A DNA stretch of 6,408 bases. Origin: Methanomassiliicoccaceae archaeon. GTDB lineage: Archaea > Thermoplasmatota > Thermoplasmata > Methanomassiliicoccales > Methanomethylophilaceae. The translations under genes and the position numbers were made by a program. Below are positions 5,881 through 6,408 of this stretch, piece by piece. How positions within the stretch are numbered: the stretch's first letter is position 1; the number at the start of each line of letters is the position of its first letter. The stretch is taken from NCBI GenBank assembly GCA_009778275.1, contig WRKC01000048.1, forward strand, positions 1 through 6,408. The letters are read 5' to 3'. The notes beneath the pieces were generated by a model. That model was not told the DNA's origin, searched no databases, and saw only the letters and a program-made list of their open reading frames with translations.

Positions 5881-6050
5881 TGCCCAAAGACGAACTGACG
5901 GCATTGAAGGCAGAGGTCAAGGCGCTCAAGAACGAGGTCGCCGGGCTCAAAGAGTTCATACAGGCCATGTACAGCATGATGAGCGACGAGGAGGAATACG
6001 ACGATCCTCCCACCTTCGGCAACTCCGGGTTCGGGAGATACAACACGTGA
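5877..6050 (+). CDS. Small coiled-coil protein with acidic, Gly/aromatic tail, 57 aa
   Basis: This frame lies between csl4 and the ThiI-like gene and overlaps both: an ATGA junction at 5877-5880 and a GTGA junction at 6047-6050. Hydrophobic residues L7, L10, V14, L17, V21, L24, I28 and M31 follow an unbroken 3-4-3-4 spacing, the a/d pattern of a coiled coil, with Lys/Glu between. An acidic stretch (SDEEEYDD, 36-43) and a short tail rich in Gly, Asn and aromatics follow. There are no cysteines, membrane segments or signal peptide. The start is ATG 5877, or ATG 5880 one codon later; GGTGAT at 5863 supports either. I do not recognise a family. Tight coupling, a good ribosome binding site and a regular heptad pattern argue that it is a real gene. 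It may dimerise or bind a neighbour such as Csl4, but that is a guess. Confidence 0.75.
   Translation: MMPKDELTALKAEVKALKNEVAGLKEFIQAMYSMMSDEEEYDDPPTFGNSGFGRYNT
6034..6039 (+). promoter_or_regulatory. Ribosome binding site for the ThiI-like gene
   Basis: GGAGAT lies inside the 3' end of the small coiled-coil gene, 7 nt before GTG 6047, and supports GTG as the start. No in-frame ATG occurs until well inside the conserved PP-loop domain. Confidence 0.5.
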
Positions 6051-6408
6051 GACTTCTCGCCTTGATCTCGGGGGGCATCGATTCCCCTGTCGCAGTTTAC
6101 CTTATGGATAGGGCCGGGGCTGAGATCACCCTCCTTCACATGGATAACCGCCCTTACGCCGATGACAGGTCGGTAGAGAAGGTCGCGGCTATTGCGGAGC
6201 GGTTGAGAGAGGTCACGGGTTCGCCCCTCCCTCTATACTCTTCACCGCACGGGGCTTCCCAGAAGAAGATATCCGAGACGTGCGACCGCAATTATCAATG
6301 CGTGCTTTGCAAAAGGACCATGCTGAGGACTGCTCAGGAACTTGCCGAAAGACTTGGTTGCGGCGGGATCGTGAACGGGGATTCCTTGGGGCAGGTGGCA
6401 TCGCAGAC
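6047..6408 (+). CDS. ThiI-like PP-loop sulfurtransferase domain protein, partial at 3' end
   Basis: The 120 visible residues form the start of an adenine-nucleotide alpha-hydrolase (PP-loop) domain of the ThiI type. The ATP-binding loop SGGIDSP is at 8-14, a CxxC pair (C85, C88, in CVLCKR) follows, and NGDSLGQVASQ is at 110-120. The last motif is characteristic of ThiI, which adenylates U8 of tRNA for 4-thiouridine formation and also serves thiamine sulfur transfer. The protein starts directly with the PP-loop, so the THUMP and ferredoxin-like tRNA-binding domains of classical ThiI are absent. It could therefore work with a separate tRNA-binding protein or on another substrate. Start GTG 6047 overlaps the TGA of the small coiled-coil gene, and an in-frame stop is not reached before the window ends. 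The domain call is firm; the exact target is uncertain. Confidence 0.85.
   Translation, partial: MRLLALISGGIDSPVAVYLMDRAGAEITLLHMDNRPYADDRSVEKVAAIAERLREVTGSPLPLYSSPHGASQKKISETCDRNYQCVLCKRTMLRTAQELAERLGCGGIVNGDSLGQVASQ

Noticed and set aside
1..6408. CRISPR array, tRNA or rRNA gene, insertion sequence, defence or toxin-antitoxin system
   Set aside because: No regularly spaced repeats, cloverleaf-type sequence, transposase motif or terminal repeats were seen. All large frames are housekeeping or redox proteins, so I do not claim a hidden mobile or defence system here.

Overview
The window is a gene-dense stretch of archaeal chromosome. The clearest archaeal markers are an exosome subunit gene (csl4) and a METTL5-family rRNA methyltransferase gene that sits directly upstream of it. 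Compact TATA-like boxes about 27 nt before several start codons, and GGTGA-type ribosome binding sites inside the operon, fit the same picture. The protein set and the stop codons (six TGA, one TAA, no TAG among seven complete genes) suggest a Thermoplasmata-type methanogen such as Methanomassiliicoccales. That placement is an inference; no 16S rRNA or methanogenesis gene is present to prove it.

Layout: (1) Positions 59-250 (+) encode a 63-residue four-cysteine zinc-finger-like protein. (2) 251-1801 (-) is a complete, bacterial-type purH, convergent with the first gene; the two stop codons touch with no spacer. (3) 1802-1980 is a divergent promoter region. It holds a strong Shine-Dalgarno sequence for a TTG-started purH, TATA-like boxes for both directions and two perfect inverted repeats. 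(4) 1981-2790 (+) is a QueG-like protein with two [4Fe-4S] clusters. (5) 2791-2948 is a convergent intergenic region with T-rich tracts, a pair of near-identical small inverted-repeat units and a hairpin/T-run terminator for the next gene. (6) 2949-4550 (-) is an FMN-binding glutamate-synthase-like protein that lacks the glutaminase and beta-helix domains and carries an unusual N-terminal cysteine cluster. (7) 4551-4720 is a second divergent promoter region. (8) 4721 to the window end (+) is a tightly coupled operon: METTL5-like methyltransferase, csl4, a 57-residue coiled-coil protein, and a ThiI-like PP-loop sulfurtransferase domain cut off by the window edge.

How the genes fit together: the right-hand operon is RNA-centred (rRNA m6A methylation, exosome RNA decay, probable tRNA thiolation). 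Each stop codon overlaps or lies within 5 nt of the next start, so translational coupling is likely. The left half is metabolic: the last two steps of IMP synthesis, and two redox proteins of uncertain substrate. I saw no mobile element, CRISPR array, tRNA, rRNA or obvious defence system. The points most worth a second look are the small coiled-coil gene in the RNA operon, the inverted repeats between purH and the QueG-like gene, the paired repeats in the convergent spacer, and the uncertain roles of the QueG-like and GltB-like proteins.
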